DNA of 64,000 bases from Paenibacillus daejeonensis DSM 15491 (GCF_000378385.1 NZ_KB899660.1:558001-622000); one strand, 5' to 3'; counted from the first letter of the stretch, positions 44,183 to 53,167 are shown. Numbers and translations are program-made. Notes: generated from the sequence alone by a model not told the origin.

Positions 44183-44224
44183 CAAACGGCCTGCCCACCC
44201 CCCAACGGGGGTGGAGCAGGCCGT
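44183..44224 (-). terminator. Terminator of fur
   Basis: ACGGCCTGC (44186-44194) pairs with GCAGGCCGT (44216-44224), with a further CCACCCCC/GGGGGTGG inner stem. A short T-rich stretch (TTTGTG) follows on the minus strand. Confidence 0.8.
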
Positions 44225-44229
44225 CAAAC

Positions 44230-44691
44230 TTACGATGGTTCTTTGTTGTCATTCTTGTCTCGGCAGCGTCTGCAGACGCCCTGAAAATCTAATCGGTGAT
44301 CAATCACCGAGAAGCCGTATTCTTCTTCCAAGCGCTCCTCCAGCGGTCCAAGCCAATCGTCCATAATCTCATCCATTGTACCACATTGTACGCAGATCAA
44401 ATGATGATGGTGATGCTTGTTCGAATCCGTACGCAAGTCATATCGCGCAACGCCGTCTCCGAAATTCATCTTCTCGACCACATGAAGCTCGCTCAGCAGC
44501 TCCAATGTGCGATAGACCGTTGCAAGACCAATCTCCGGCGCCTTGTCCTTAACAAGCATGAATACATCCTCCGCGCTGAGATGATCCTCTTCGTTCTCAA
44601 GCAGCACCCGTACGGTTGCTTCACGCTGTGGAGTCAACTTATAGCCCTGAGATTGCAGCTGTTGTTTGATTTTATCGATTCGGGCTTCCAT
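44230..44691 (-). CDS. fur: Ferric uptake regulator family protein Fur
   Basis: 153 residues from the ATG at 44691 (GGGGGG upstream). The winged helix (about 1-85) has TPQREATVRVL and IGLATVYRTLELL; the metal site has HHHHHLICVQCG (histidine-rich, CxxC at about 97-100) and a second CRRC near the C-terminus. Position beside spoIIM, endonuclease Q and nudF matches Bacillus fur rather than perR or zur. It has a good SigA promoter and its own terminator. Confidence 0.9.
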   Translation of the reverse strand: MEARIDKIKQQLQSQGYKLTPQREATVRVLLENEEDHLSAEDVFMLVKDKAPEIGLATVYRTLELLSELHVVEKMNFGDGVARYDLRTDSNKHHHHHLICVQCGTMDEIMDDWLGPLEERLEEEYGFSVIDHRLDFQGVCRRCRDKNDNKEPS

Positions 44692-44798
44692 AATGTCCCC
44701 CCCTGCGTCCATACCGTGCCCATACTAGCGGGTGTTCAAACGTCCTCGTGCAAATGACCGAGCTTTGAAACACACACTTCTAGCAAACATTTGTCTTC

Positions 44799-44828
44799 AT
44801 TATAGGGGCAAAACGCAGGGAAAGTCAA
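44799..44828 (-). promoter_or_regulatory. SigA promoter of fur
   Basis: Minus strand TTGACT (44828-44823), 18-bp spacer, TATAAT (44804-44799). It lies about 108 bp before the fur start. No perfect Fur or PerR box was seen. Confidence 0.7.
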
Positions 44829-44852
44829 TTGCTTTGACACCGAATTCCAGCT

Positions 44853-45488
44853 TCAGGAGCCCGTACTTAAGAATCCGGAGGCCCAACTCATCAGATGCGG
44901 AGAGAGATAGGCTTCCAGTAGTGCAGCAGCCCATAATGCCGCCAGCATCATAAACGCGATTGAGGCATGGGAAAGGAACGGATGACGAAGCTTGCCCTGC
45001 CTTAGCATGAGACGCTGCTTCACCAGATGGATTGAGAACGAGATCGACGAAACGCTGACGATCAGCAAAGCAGGCAGCACAATAAGGTTGGGCGGGGCTA
45101 CGGACAGCAAAGAGAATAATACTCCGTGCCAGCCATGACCTTGAATCAGTATCCCGACAGTAAAGCCGATTAGCACGCCTTTGAGAAAGTCCAGCGCCAG
45201 CACAAGGGGCATACCGATGACGGAGATGCCAAGCAGCCAGATCAACACCAGCCAGCGAGTATGCAGCCAGGCTCGGTCCCAGAAGGATTGGACTTGGTCC
45301 GGCCCCATGCCGGAGCTGAGCATTTGCACAAAATGATTCACATCGCCAGCGAGATCCTCCTGCTGTTCCAATGTGAGGGCATGAACCATTAAGGTACCGA
45401 AAATAACGCCGACGACCAGGAGCACAGATACGAATACATACAGAGACAGCTGGTCCTTGACCAGCGGCTGCAGCCAGGATGATTTCAT
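44853..45488 (-). CDS. spoIIM: Stage II sporulation protein M
   Basis: 211 residues from the ATG at 45488. SpoIIM is the membrane scaffold of the SpoIIDMP machine that thins septal peptidoglycan to start engulfment. About five membrane segments; typical stretches are FVSVLLVVGVIFGTLMV (about 19-35), GNDLF-like polar loop with DVNHFVQ, and LDFLKGVLIGFTVGILIQ (about 99-116). Its neighbours fur and nudF agree with Bacillus. Confidence 0.93.
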   Translation of the reverse strand: MKSSWLQPLVKDQLSLYVFVSVLLVVGVIFGTLMVHALTLEQQEDLAGDVNHFVQMLSSGMGPDQVQSFWDRAWLHTRWLVLIWLLGISVIGMPLVLALDFLKGVLIGFTVGILIQGHGWHGVLFSLLSVAPPNLIVLPALLIVSVSSISFSIHLVKQRLMLRQGKLRHPFLSHASIAFMMLAALWAAALLEAYLSPHLMSWASGFLSTGS

Positions 45489-45559
45489 GCGACCCACTCC
45501 TACACTTGTCCGGATACTCCAGTGTATGAGCCGTGCCCTGCTACTATGTCATTTGGCCC

Positions 45560-46756
45560 TCAGCGCCCCTCCGTAACCTTGCCGTAACGGCCGCCTCCGC
45601 CGGAGCTGACGTGCAGTTCCCCTCGGCGGGCCGCTGCCACCAGCGCGCCTGCGCTCTTCCCAGCGGCAGCTGACAGCTCATCCAGATCGGCGTGATGGAG
45701 AATATCCATCTCCGTTCCAAAACGTCCGAGCAGCTTCTCCAGCATGACAGGGCCAATCCCGGGCATAAACTCCAGCGGCACTTGATATCTGTAGGGTGGG
45801 CGGTTCTCGGGCACATAGGCCTCCTGACGTCCGCTCAAACGAGCCAATTGCTCAATTCGGTCCATTACGCCCCGTACCAGCTTGCGCCCGCCGCATTGTG
45901 GACAGCCGTCCAGCGCTATTGTGTCTTCTGCTGGCACAATACCACAGGCTTTGCACCAGGTACGGTGATATTTGCCCAGTCTCGGATTGAGTCCATAGTT
46001 GGCCTCTATGCTGCGTCCCTGTTGATGTGTCAACGCCAACCTCAGCTCGCTGAAGCTGGCTTCAGCGAGCAGCAATTCATTATATTCCCGCCCGATACGG
46101 GAGAGGGAGTGTGCATCCGAATTGGTCAGGAACGGGTAGGCGTCCAGTTCCTCGATCCAGCCCGCCATCCGGCTGTCTGCGCTCAGTCCCAGCTCCACTG
46201 CATCGATCAGCTCCAGGTCCAGCACCTCGGCGATCCGGTCTGTACTGCTGCCCAGCAGACTCTTGTGGGGTGTGAAGATATGAGCGGGAATGAACAGGCC
46301 GCCTCTTGCCTTCACCTCTGCCTGCAGGTCTCTACCCGAGACATAAATACGCTGGGAACTGAGATTGACGTTGCGCATGTACCTTGCCATCCACTTCGTA
46401 AAACTCTGCATGTCTGCGAAGCCGGGCAAATAGCACAAATAATGGGCAGGTCCACGAGCGCCGTCGTCATACACCTCTATTTCAGAGCCAAGCAGAATGG
46501 TCGTGTTGCGGTAACGGATGCCCCCACCTTGAACTTCGGACATCTCGCCAGACTCCAGGAGTGCTGCAATATCGCGCTGCACGCCTGGTGCATGTGCATC
46601 GATGACGCCAAGGAGCGAGATGCCCTTGCGCACTGCAGCCTCATGAGCGATGGCTTGGAAGGTCAATTGATTGCTGGCGCTGATTTTAACCGGCTCTCCC
46701 GCGGAGGTCCGTCCGATATGCAGATGCAAATCGGCAAAAATCTGCTGAAGCGTCAT
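45560..46756 (-). CDS. yqxK: Endonuclease Q (YqxK), PHP-domain DNA repair nuclease
   Basis: 398 residues from the ATG at 46756, whose A shares the nudF stop (TGATG) and which has AGGAG seven bases upstream. Endonuclease Q cuts DNA beside deaminated bases such as uracil and hypoxanthine. The PHP metal motifs are DLHLHIG (about 9-15), GVIDAHAPG (about 50-58), PAHIFTP (about 155-161) and TNSDAHS (about 208-214). A zinc ribbon CKACG...CPQCGG (about 266-287) and a helix-hairpin-helix (PGIGPVMLEKLL, about 330) follow. The C-terminus is glycine-rich. Confidence 0.92.
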   Translation of the reverse strand: MTLQQIFADLHLHIGRTSAGEPVKISASNQLTFQAIAHEAAVRKGISLLGVIDAHAPGVQRDIAALLESGEMSEVQGGGIRYRNTTILLGSEIEVYDDGARGPAHYLCYLPGFADMQSFTKWMARYMRNVNLSSQRIYVSGRDLQAEVKARGGLFIPAHIFTPHKSLLGSSTDRIAEVLDLELIDAVELGLSADSRMAGWIEELDAYPFLTNSDAHSLSRIGREYNELLLAEASFSELRLALTHQQGRSIEANYGLNPRLGKYHRTWCKACGIVPAEDTIALDGCPQCGGRKLVRGVMDRIEQLARLSGRQEAYVPENRPPYRYQVPLEFMPGIGPVMLEKLLGRFGTEMDILHHADLDELSAAAGKSAGALVAAARRGELHVSSGGGGRYGKVTEGR

Positions 46757-47313
46757 CAAACGGCTCCTGTCAGGCGATACCGCTCCCAGGCATAGACCGC
46801 CATGATCGTCTTGGCATCGCTGATCCGCTCTTCCTGAATGTAGCGCTGCGCTTCCTCAAAGGTAATGGCGCTGACCGCCAAAAACTCCTCTTCGTCCAGC
46901 TTCATTTCGCCCTTCTCCAACCCTTCCGCCCAATAGAGATAAAGCTTCTCATCGGCAAATCCAGGTGAGGTGTAGAAGGCGCTGATCAGCTTCATGGAAC
47001 GGGCGCGGTATCCGGTCTCTTCCTCGAATTCGCGAAAAGCCGCCGCCTTGGGATCCTCACCGGCATCCAGCTTGCCTGCCGGAATCTCCACTTGGAACTT
47101 CTCCATCGGTTTGCGGTACTGCTCGACAACGAGCAGCTTATCCTCCAACAGGGCCACGATGGCCGCTGCACCAGGATGACGGACAATCTCACGAGTGGCC
47201 GTGTCGCCATCCGGTAACCTGACCGTATCCACCTGCAGGGTGATCACCTGTCCGTCGAATACCGGTCTTGTGGAGACGGTCTCTTCTCGCCATAGCTCGG
47301 GTCTTTTTGTCAT
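46756..47313 (-). CDS. nudF: ADP-ribose pyrophosphatase (Nudix)
   Basis: 185 residues from the ATG at 47313, exactly the Bacillus length. The Nudix box GX5EX7REXXEEXG is complete (G-KLDAG-E-DPKAAAF-REFEEETG, about residues 79-100). The enzyme hydrolyses ADP-ribose to AMP and ribose-5-phosphate. It is coupled to endonuclease Q and divergent from mciZ. Confidence 0.94.
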   Translation of the reverse strand: MTKRPELWREETVSTRPVFDGQVITLQVDTVRLPDGDTATREIVRHPGAAAIVALLEDKLLVVEQYRKPMEKFQVEIPAGKLDAGEDPKAAAFREFEEETGYRARSMKLISAFYTSPGFADEKLYLYWAEGLEKGEMKLDEEEFLAVSAITFEEAQRYIQEERISDAKTIMAVYAWERYRLTGAV

Positions 47314-47339
47314 TAGATCATCTCTCCTTTGTTCAACAG

Positions 47340-47367
47340 GCATACTTGTCCCGCTGGTACATATCTA
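47340..47367 (+). promoter_or_regulatory. Possible SigE promoter of mciZ
   Basis: GCATACT (47340-47346), 13-bp spacer, CATATCTA (47360-47367). The -35 matches six of seven SigE positions; the -10 only five of eight. Confidence 0.35.
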
Positions 47368-47399
47368 TTAGTACAGTACATTTCACAGGGGGAATTGGA

Positions 47400-47558
47400 A
47401 TGAAACGAGAAATGAGCGAACAGCAGCTGCGAATTGTAGGCAAGGCCTGGGAGGTTCGCCATACCCTGCGCAAGCTGGCACGTTCCGGCGGGCAAGGAGC
47501 GACATTGCGCGGCTATCTCCAGCAGAGCGGAAAAGCAAATTCCGCCAAAGCCAAATAG
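47400..47558 (+). CDS. mciZ: MciZ, mother-cell inhibitor of FtsZ
   Basis: 52 residues from the ATG at 47400 behind AGGGGGAA. The stretch RIVGKAWEVRHTLRKLAR (about 11-28) matches the core of Bacillus MciZ (VGKAWEIRAKL), which caps FtsZ filaments in the mother cell to block Z-ring formation late in sporulation. The Bacillus peptide is 40 residues; this one has a longer basic tail (QQSGKANSAKAK). Its position divergent from nudF agrees with Bacillus. The rest is less conserved, so confirmation by alignment is needed. Confidence 0.78.
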   Translation: MKREMSEQQLRIVGKAWEVRHTLRKLARSGGQGATLRGYLQQSGKANSAKAK

Positions 47559-47581
47559 GATTCTGCCATTAGCCCTGCATC

Positions 47582-47619
47582 AAAAACAGGTCAACCGCAA
47601 GCGTCTGCGATTAACCTGT
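47582..47619 (-). terminator. Terminator of the M20 peptidase gene
   Basis: On the minus strand ACAGGTTAATCGCA pairs with TGCGGTTGACCTGT (two G-T pairs), followed by TTTTTG (47586-47581). It lies just after the stop at 47633. Confidence 0.82.
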
Positions 47620-47632
47620 CTTCGAATGGCAA

Positions 47633-48760
47633 CTACGCCGAAGCTGCCCGCGTAATAATCTCCACGACCAACCGGGCGGTCTTCGCCAAATCCTCCACCT
47701 TGATCTGCTCCTTGGTCGTATGGATATGCTCATAGCCTACGGCCAGATTGACGGTTGGAATACCAAAACCATTAAAGATATTCGCGTCGCTGCCGCCGCC
47801 AGAGTGGAAGGTTCGTGGCGTACAGCCAATGGCGGTGATCGCTTCAGATGCCAAGGTAACCACTTCATCATTCTCTGTATAATTGAAGGCCGGGTAAATA
47901 ATCTCGCTCTCAAACTCGGCTTGCGCCCCGTAGTCGTTTGCTGCACTCTCTAGCGCACCGCGCATCGCATCCACCTGCTTATCCAGCTTATCCTGGACAA
48001 TACTGCGCGCCTCGGCATCCAGCGTGACATGATCACATACGATGTTGGTTGCGCCGCCGCCTTCAAAACGGCCGATATTCGCGGTCGTTTCTTTGTCGAT
48101 TCGTCCCAGCGACATCCGCGAGATGGCTTTGGCTGCCACCTGGATGGCACTGATTCCGTCCTCCGGATTCACGCCCGCATGAGCTGACTTGCCGATGACC
48201 TTCATTGTAATCTTGGCCTGTGTCGGAGCAGCTACCGCGATGTCACCGATCTCTCCATTGGAATCGAGGGCAAACCCGAGCTCAGCGTGCAGCCGACTCG
48301 GATCCATCGCCCGTGCGCCATACAGACCGGCCTCTTCTCCGGCCGTAATAACGAACTGTACCGGCCCGTGCGGCAGGTTATTCTCGCGAATCACCGCGAT
48401 CGCTTCCAGCATGGCGGCGATTCCTGCCTTGTCATCAGCCCCGAGAATTGTTGTGCCGTCACTGCGGATATACCCGTCACTGTCGAGCTGGGGCTTGATG
48501 CCTTTGCCTGGAGTGACCGTGTCCATATGTGAGGTGAAGAAAATCGGCTTGCCGCCCTGTCCGTCAGCTGGCTTCAGAGTAGCGAACAAATTGCCGGCAC
48601 CGTGCCCAGTCACAGCGGCTGTGTCGTCCTCTTCCACCTCAAGACCCAGCTCAGCGAAACGTTTGGTTAGCACCTTGCTGATTTCTGCCTCGTTTCTCGT
48701 CTCGCTGTCCACCTGGACAAGTGCCATGAAATCCTTCACTAAACGATCTTTATTGATCAT
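47633..48760 (-). CDS. M20-family peptidase, peptidase T-like (YqjE type)
   Basis: 375 residues from the ATG at 48760 (GGAGGAAAGTCT upstream). Metal and catalytic motifs are FTSHMDTVTPG (about 74-84), GADDKAG (about 108-114, bridging aspartate), AGEEAGLYG (about 143-151, general base and ligand), and SGGGSDAN with a late histidine (YEHIHT, about 350-355). These enzymes remove N-terminal residues from di- or tripeptides. It is monocistronic. Confidence 0.9.
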   Translation of the reverse strand: MINKDRLVKDFMALVQVDSETRNEAEISKVLTKRFAELGLEVEEDDTAAVTGHGAGNLFATLKPADGQGGKPIFFTSHMDTVTPGKGIKPQLDSDGYIRSDGTTILGADDKAGIAAMLEAIAVIRENNLPHGPVQFVITAGEEAGLYGARAMDPSRLHAELGFALDSNGEIGDIAVAAPTQAKITMKVIGKSAHAGVNPEDGISAIQVAAKAISRMSLGRIDKETTANIGRFEGGGATNIVCDHVTLDAEARSIVQDKLDKQVDAMRGALESAANDYGAQAEFESEIIYPAFNYTENDEVVTLASEAITAIGCTPRTFHSGGGSDANIFNGFGIPTVNLAVGYEHIHTTKEQIKVEDLAKTARLVVEIITRAASA

Positions 48761-48870
48761 AGACTTTCCTCCATCCCTGTTGTTCGTATACAATAGAAAC
48801 ATATGGGCTCGAGCTACTGGTCATGCTTGATGCAATCTATCTCGATAACTTGTCCGAAAGGAGACCGATC

Positions 48871-48966
48871 ATGCAGAACAACAAATGGATAAAATTAGTG
48901 GTCTACCTCATCATCGCTTCTATGCTGCTGTCTACATTGGTGATGGGTATCGGCCTAATCCTGTAA
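48871..48966 (+). CDS. prli42: Prli42, stressosome-associated membrane miniprotein
   Basis: 31 residues, the exact size of Prli42, with AAAGGAGACC before the ATG at 48871. A short basic N-terminus (MQNNKWIKL) is followed by a single membrane segment (about 10-31) with the family pattern VVYLIIASMLLSTLVMGIGLI. In Listeria, Prli42 anchors the stressosome to the membrane. No rsb/stressosome genes are near. Its stop overlaps the end of convergent lipB by 12 bp. Confidence 0.88.
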   Translation: MQNNKWIKLVVYLIIASMLLSTLVMGIGLIL

Positions 48967-49647
48967 GCGGCCCGCCGTGACGCCAAAGATACGGCAGAAA
49001 TGCGGCAGCACTTCGTCTGCCGCCTGCCGCAGCGTCAACTCGCGCCCGCTCAGCTCAGCAAGCGAGGTCACCCCGTATTGCTGTATTCCACACGGAATGA
49101 TGCCGGCAAACCCGCTCTCGGCAAGCCCTGCATGCAGATTGAGCGCAAACCCGTGACTCGTCACGAAGCCCCTGCGATGACGGCATTTGTTGAACTTTAC
49201 ACCGATCGCCGCAATTTTCTCCTCGCCTACCCACACCCCTGTGTACTCTTCCTTGCGTCCTCCCTGAATCCCATACGTCTCCAGCCAATCAATAATGACT
49301 TGTTCCAGATCACGCAGATAAGCATGCAGGTCCAAACCTACGGAATCCAGATACATGAGCGGATAGCCGACAAGTTGGCCCGGACCGTGATACGTAATGT
49401 CTCCGCCACGATCAATCTGGAAGACCTCAATCCCCCGTTCCGCCAGCTGTTCCTCGGACAACAACAAATGCTCCGGATGCCGCTGCGAGCCGATGGTATA
49501 GGTCGGCGGATGCTGTACAAGCAGGATCGTTTCGTCCTGCTTGCCCTCATCGATTTCCCGAACCCGTTTTTTTTGTAAATCCCACGCTTCGGCATACCCG
49601 ATCATCGGGTAGTAATGGGCGTCCAGCACCCGATCCGTCGTACTCAT
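48955..49647 (-). CDS. lipB: Octanoyl-[acyl carrier protein]:protein N-octanoyltransferase LipB
   Basis: 230 residues from the ATG at 49647 (GAGGGT eight bases upstream). LipB moves octanoate from ACP to lipoyl domains. Motifs: RGGDITYHGPGQLVGYP (about 78-94), the catalytic lysine in AAIGVKF (about 146-152), TSHGFALN and the catalytic cysteine in IPCGI (about 183-187). Bacillus subtilis uses LipM and LipL instead, so this is a different route. It lies 27 bp after bkdB and probably serves the E2 of that operon. Confidence 0.94.
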   Translation of the reverse strand: MSTTDRVLDAHYYPMIGYAEAWDLQKKRVREIDEGKQDETILLVQHPPTYTIGSQRHPEHLLLSEEQLAERGIEVFQIDRGGDITYHGPGQLVGYPLMYLDSVGLDLHAYLRDLEQVIIDWLETYGIQGGRKEEYTGVWVGEEKIAAIGVKFNKCRHRRGFVTSHGFALNLHAGLAESGFAGIIPCGIQQYGVTSLAELSGRELTLRQAADEVLPHFCRIFGVTAGRLQD

Positions 49648-49674
49648 GTGCACATACCCTCTTCAGGTGCAGTT

Positions 49675-50976
49675 TTAGTAAAGCTTGGTTTCCAGGTTGT
49701 AGCTCTCCAGATTCTCCTTGACCCGCTGCAGGAACCGTCCGCAGATTACGCCGTCCAGAATCCGATGATCCAGCGAGAGGCAGATGTTGGCCATGGAGCG
49801 AACGGCAATCATATCATTGATGACAACCGGACGCTTGACGATTGATTCAAAGGACAGAATGGCGGCTTGCGGATAGTTGATGATCGGATACGACAGGATG
49901 GAGCCGAAAGAGCCGGTGTTGTTCACCGTAAACGTCCCGCCTTGCAGGTCGTTCAGTGTGATCTTGCCTTCCCGTGTCTTGCGTGCCAGATCATCAATAT
50001 CGCGGGCCAGACCGGCAATGGTCTTGTGGTCCGCATTGCGAATCACCGGGGTCAGCAGGGCATCCTCTGTCCCGACAGCCAGAGAGATATTAATATCGCG
50101 CTTCACGATAATTTTATCTACAGCCCAAACCGAGTTCATAATCGGGTAGTCTTTGATCGCATTGACAACAGCCTTCATAACGAAGGCCAGATAGGTGAGG
50201 TTAACACCTTCCCGCTTCGCGAACTCTTCCTTCATCTTGTTGCGGAGCACGACAATATTCGTGACATCTACTTCAATCGTTGTCCAGGCGTGTGGAATTT
50301 CGGTCACACTTTGCCGCATGTTCCGGGCAATCGTATTACGGATCGGAGTAACATCAATAAAATACTCGCCCCGGCGGCCATCGGATTTTTCCTCGACCTC
50401 GACTTCCGGCACGCGTGGCGGTTCCGTCAGATGGAGACCGGTCGTACGCAAAGCCATTTTCGGATCCAGACTAACATCGGATGATGCATCTGCGCGGCCG
50501 CGCGGATTGCCATCAATATAGGCCAATACATCTTTGCGGGTGATGCGTCCGCCGAGCCCCGTGCCTTTGAGCGCTGTCAGCGGGACCTGATGTTCGGCAG
50601 CCAGCTTTTGCACAGCAGGCGAATACCGGTGTCGCATCGATTGGTCAGAATCCTCTGACGGATCTTCATCGCCGCTGACCCTGCTGACCGTTTCTTGCCC
50701 GCCACCGGCGCTCTGAGGAGGTGAGCCCGTACCTTCTGTCTCAATAAGACAGATCGGCGCGCCGACATCCACTTTTTCACCGTTCCCAACAAGAATCTTG
50801 ACCAGCTTGCCCTTGACTGTCGAAGGCAGCTCTGCATTCACCTTATCGGTCAACACCTCGCAGATGGGCTCATACACCTCGATCTCATCACCGGGCTGCT
50901 TGAGCCATTTGTCGATTTGGGCCGAGACAAGCGATTCGGCTAGCTGCGGCATGACGATTTCCGTCAACGATTTCAT
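49675..50976 (-). CDS. bkdB: Branched-chain 2-oxoacid dehydrogenase E2 (lipoamide acyltransferase)
   Basis: 433 residues from the ATG at 50976 (GGGAG nine bases upstream). The lipoyl domain (about 4-78) has the lipoylated lysine in EVLTDKVNAELPS (about residue 44). The E1/E3-binding domain (about 118-155) starts RYSPAVQKLAAEHQV. The acyltransferase domain (about 205-433) ends with the catalytic DHRILDGVICGRFL (about 403-416). It transfers acyl groups from branched-chain amino acid breakdown to CoA, giving primers for branched fatty acids. It is downstream of the E1 genes. Confidence 0.93.
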   Translation of the reverse strand: MKSLTEIVMPQLAESLVSAQIDKWLKQPGDEIEVYEPICEVLTDKVNAELPSTVKGKLVKILVGNGEKVDVGAPICLIETEGTGSPPQSAGGGQETVSRVSGDEDPSEDSDQSMRHRYSPAVQKLAAEHQVPLTALKGTGLGGRITRKDVLAYIDGNPRGRADASSDVSLDPKMALRTTGLHLTEPPRVPEVEVEEKSDGRRGEYFIDVTPIRNTIARNMRQSVTEIPHAWTTIEVDVTNIVVLRNKMKEEFAKREGVNLTYLAFVMKAVVNAIKDYPIMNSVWAVDKIIVKRDINISLAVGTEDALLTPVIRNADHKTIAGLARDIDDLARKTREGKITLNDLQGGTFTVNNTGSFGSILSYPIINYPQAAILSFESIVKRPVVINDMIAVRSMANICLSLDHRILDGVICGRFLQRVKENLESYNLETKLY

Positions 50977-51049
50977 TGTCTTCATCTCCCGTGCATTTGC
51001 GGCTTAGACCGCAATAATCTGTTCCAGACTTCTCATTTCTATGGTCATG

Positions 51050-52033
51050 CTAGTATAAAGCCAGATGCTGCATGGCCTTTTTCACTTTATCCTTGTTCAG
51101 CATATAGAATTTCTCGCCGGGCGGATTAATTGGCATCGCCGGCACATCAGGCGGCGTGAGGCGCATAATGGGCGCGTCCAGCTCGTACAGCAGCTCTTCC
51201 GCGATGATGGCAGCGACCTCTGCACCGACGCCGCCCGTCTTATTGTCTTCATGAATAATGAGCACTTTGCCTGTCTTGCGGACTGCTTCGAGAATCGCTT
51301 CTTTGTCCAACGGCTGGATGGTACGCAAGTCCAGCACGTGGGCCGAGATCCCTTCTTTCTCGAGCTCGGCCGCCGCCTCCATTGTGTAATGAAGCGGCAG
51401 ACTATAGCCGATAACCGTCAAGTCATCGCCTTCGCGCAGCACGTTGGCTTTGCCGATTGGGACAATATAATCATCATCGGGAACATCGCCAGTTATCAGT
51501 TTATAGCATTTTTTATGTTCGAAGAACAGGACTGGATCGGCATCCCTGACTGCTGCCTTGAGCAAACCTTTAGCATCATACGCAGAATAAGGGGCAACAA
51601 TCTTCAGACCGGGCGTACCGAAGAAAACCGACTCCGGACATTGGGAATGGTACAATCCTCCGAAGATGCCACCGCCGATAGGTGCACGGATGACTATCGG
51701 GCATGTCCAGTCGTTATTGGAACGATAACGGATCTTGGCCGCTTCGCTAATAATCTGGTTGGTTGCAGGGAACATAAAATCCGAATATTGCATTTCGGCA
51801 ATCGGCTTCATCCCATACATCGCCGCTCCAATGGCAACGCCAGCAATTGCAGACTCTGCCAGCGGCGTATCCATAACCCGGGTATCTCCAAACTGCTCCA
51901 GCAATCCCTTGGTTGTCGTGAAGACGCCGCCCTTGTGGCCGACGTCCTCGCCAAGTACAAATACATCTTCATCACGCGCCATCTCTTCGGCCATAGCCAG
52001 TCGGATCGCATCGATATATTCCATCTGTGGCAT
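51050..52033 (-). CDS. bkdAB: Branched-chain 2-oxoacid dehydrogenase E1 beta
   Basis: 327 residues, normal length. The transketolase-like fold has LGEDVGHKGGVF (about 27-38), DTPLAESAIAGVAIGAAMYG (about 54-73), and a C-terminal domain with LIIHEDNKTGGVGAEVAA (about 251-268). It pairs with E1 alpha to decarboxylate the oxoacid. It lies 3 bp after bkdAA. Confidence 0.94.
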   Translation of the reverse strand: MPQMEYIDAIRLAMAEEMARDEDVFVLGEDVGHKGGVFTTTKGLLEQFGDTRVMDTPLAESAIAGVAIGAAMYGMKPIAEMQYSDFMFPATNQIISEAAKIRYRSNNDWTCPIVIRAPIGGGIFGGLYHSQCPESVFFGTPGLKIVAPYSAYDAKGLLKAAVRDADPVLFFEHKKCYKLITGDVPDDDYIVPIGKANVLREGDDLTVIGYSLPLHYTMEAAAELEKEGISAHVLDLRTIQPLDKEAILEAVRKTGKVLIIHEDNKTGGVGAEVAAIIAEELLYELDAPIMRLTPPDVPAMPINPPGEKFYMLNKDKVKKAMQHLALY

Positions 52034-52036
52034 GCG

Positions 52037-53068
52037 TTATGCTCTCCCTTCTCCAGCCTGGTCCCCGTATACATGCAGGAGGATATCCTCCGGCTCCGGG
52101 AAAGGCGCCTCATCACCATAGGCGGTCGCGTCATCGATCGCCTCGCGAAGCTGGCGCAGCAGAGCCTGCTCACGCTCTTCCGACCAGATCCCGCATTCCG
52201 TCAAATAGCGCTTGAATTGCATAATACCGTCCTTGCCGCGATGTTCATCGACTTCCTCTTTGGTCCGGTACATCAAGTCGTTATCCGATGTGGAGTGCGG
52301 AGAAATTCGGTACATCAGCGCTTCAATCAACGTCGGCCCCTCACCTGCTACTGCCCGATCACGAGCCTGTTTGACCGCTTCATATACGGCAAGCAGGTCA
52401 TTGCCGTCTACCCGAATGCCGGGAAACCCATAGCCTGCCGCGCGATCACTAATACGGCCGCTGATTTGTTTGTGGAGCGGAGTCGAAATCGCATATTGAT
52501 TATTCTCGCACATGAAGATAACAGGCAGCTTGTGCACACCTGCAAAATTGGCGCCTTCGTGAAAATCCCCCTGGTTGCTGGACCCTTCCCCAAACGTGAC
52601 GAAGGAAACAAAAGACTTGCGCTTCATCTTGGCAGCCAGTGCCAGTCCCACGGCATGGGGAACCTGGGTCGTAACGGGAGAAGAACCCGTCACGATGCGC
52701 AGCTTCTTGCTGCCGAAGTGTCCGGGCATCTGGCGACCTCCGCTGTTGGGGTCTTCCGCCTTGGCAAAAACAGAGAGCATCAGATCTCGCAGGGTCATGC
52801 CAACGGACAGCACGAAACCATAATCGCGGTAATACGGCAGATAGTAATCTTGATCTCGGTCAAGCGCGAAAGCTGCACCGACTTGGGCAGCCTCCTGGCC
52901 AATACCTGAGACATGGAAGTTAATCTTACCGGCACGCTGAAGCAGCAGACAGCGCTCGTCAAAAGCTCGGGCCATCAGCATCTTTGTATACATATCGACG
53001 GCCTGATCATCAGTCAGGCCCAGCTCATGATGTCTGAAGGTTTGTTTCACAGATCCAGATTGGGTCAT
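52037..53068 (-). CDS. bkdAA: Branched-chain 2-oxoacid dehydrogenase E1 alpha
   Basis: 343 residues from the ATG at 53068 (GGAGGACACTTGT upstream). The thiamine diphosphate motif is FGEGSSNQGDFHEGANFAG (about 144-162), and the phosphorylation-loop-like YRISPHSTSDND (about 261-272) is present; ENNQYAIS follows the cofactor motif. It is second in the operon after lpdV. Confidence 0.94.
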   Translation of the reverse strand: MTQSGSVKQTFRHHELGLTDDQAVDMYTKMLMARAFDERCLLLQRAGKINFHVSGIGQEAAQVGAAFALDRDQDYYLPYYRDYGFVLSVGMTLRDLMLSVFAKAEDPNSGGRQMPGHFGSKKLRIVTGSSPVTTQVPHAVGLALAAKMKRKSFVSFVTFGEGSSNQGDFHEGANFAGVHKLPVIFMCENNQYAISTPLHKQISGRISDRAAGYGFPGIRVDGNDLLAVYEAVKQARDRAVAGEGPTLIEALMYRISPHSTSDNDLMYRTKEEVDEHRGKDGIMQFKRYLTECGIWSEEREQALLRQLREAIDDATAYGDEAPFPEPEDILLHVYGDQAGEGRA

Positions 53069-53167
53069 ACAAGTGTCCTCCTTCAGTAAATAAACTGGCA
53101 CACAATTGTTACCAGGTACTAAGACTAGGTATTGCCTATTATAAACCTTCCCCGGCAAAAAAGATAC

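Noticed and set aside
45692-46795. A 367-codon plus-strand open frame over endonuclease Q
   Set aside because: Antisense to a gene with complete PHP and zinc-ribbon motifs.
51065-52909. A 614-codon plus-strand open frame across the bkd genes
   Set aside because: It is antisense to bkdAB and bkdAA, both with intact motifs. The open frame follows from codon bias; the product has no recognisable domain.
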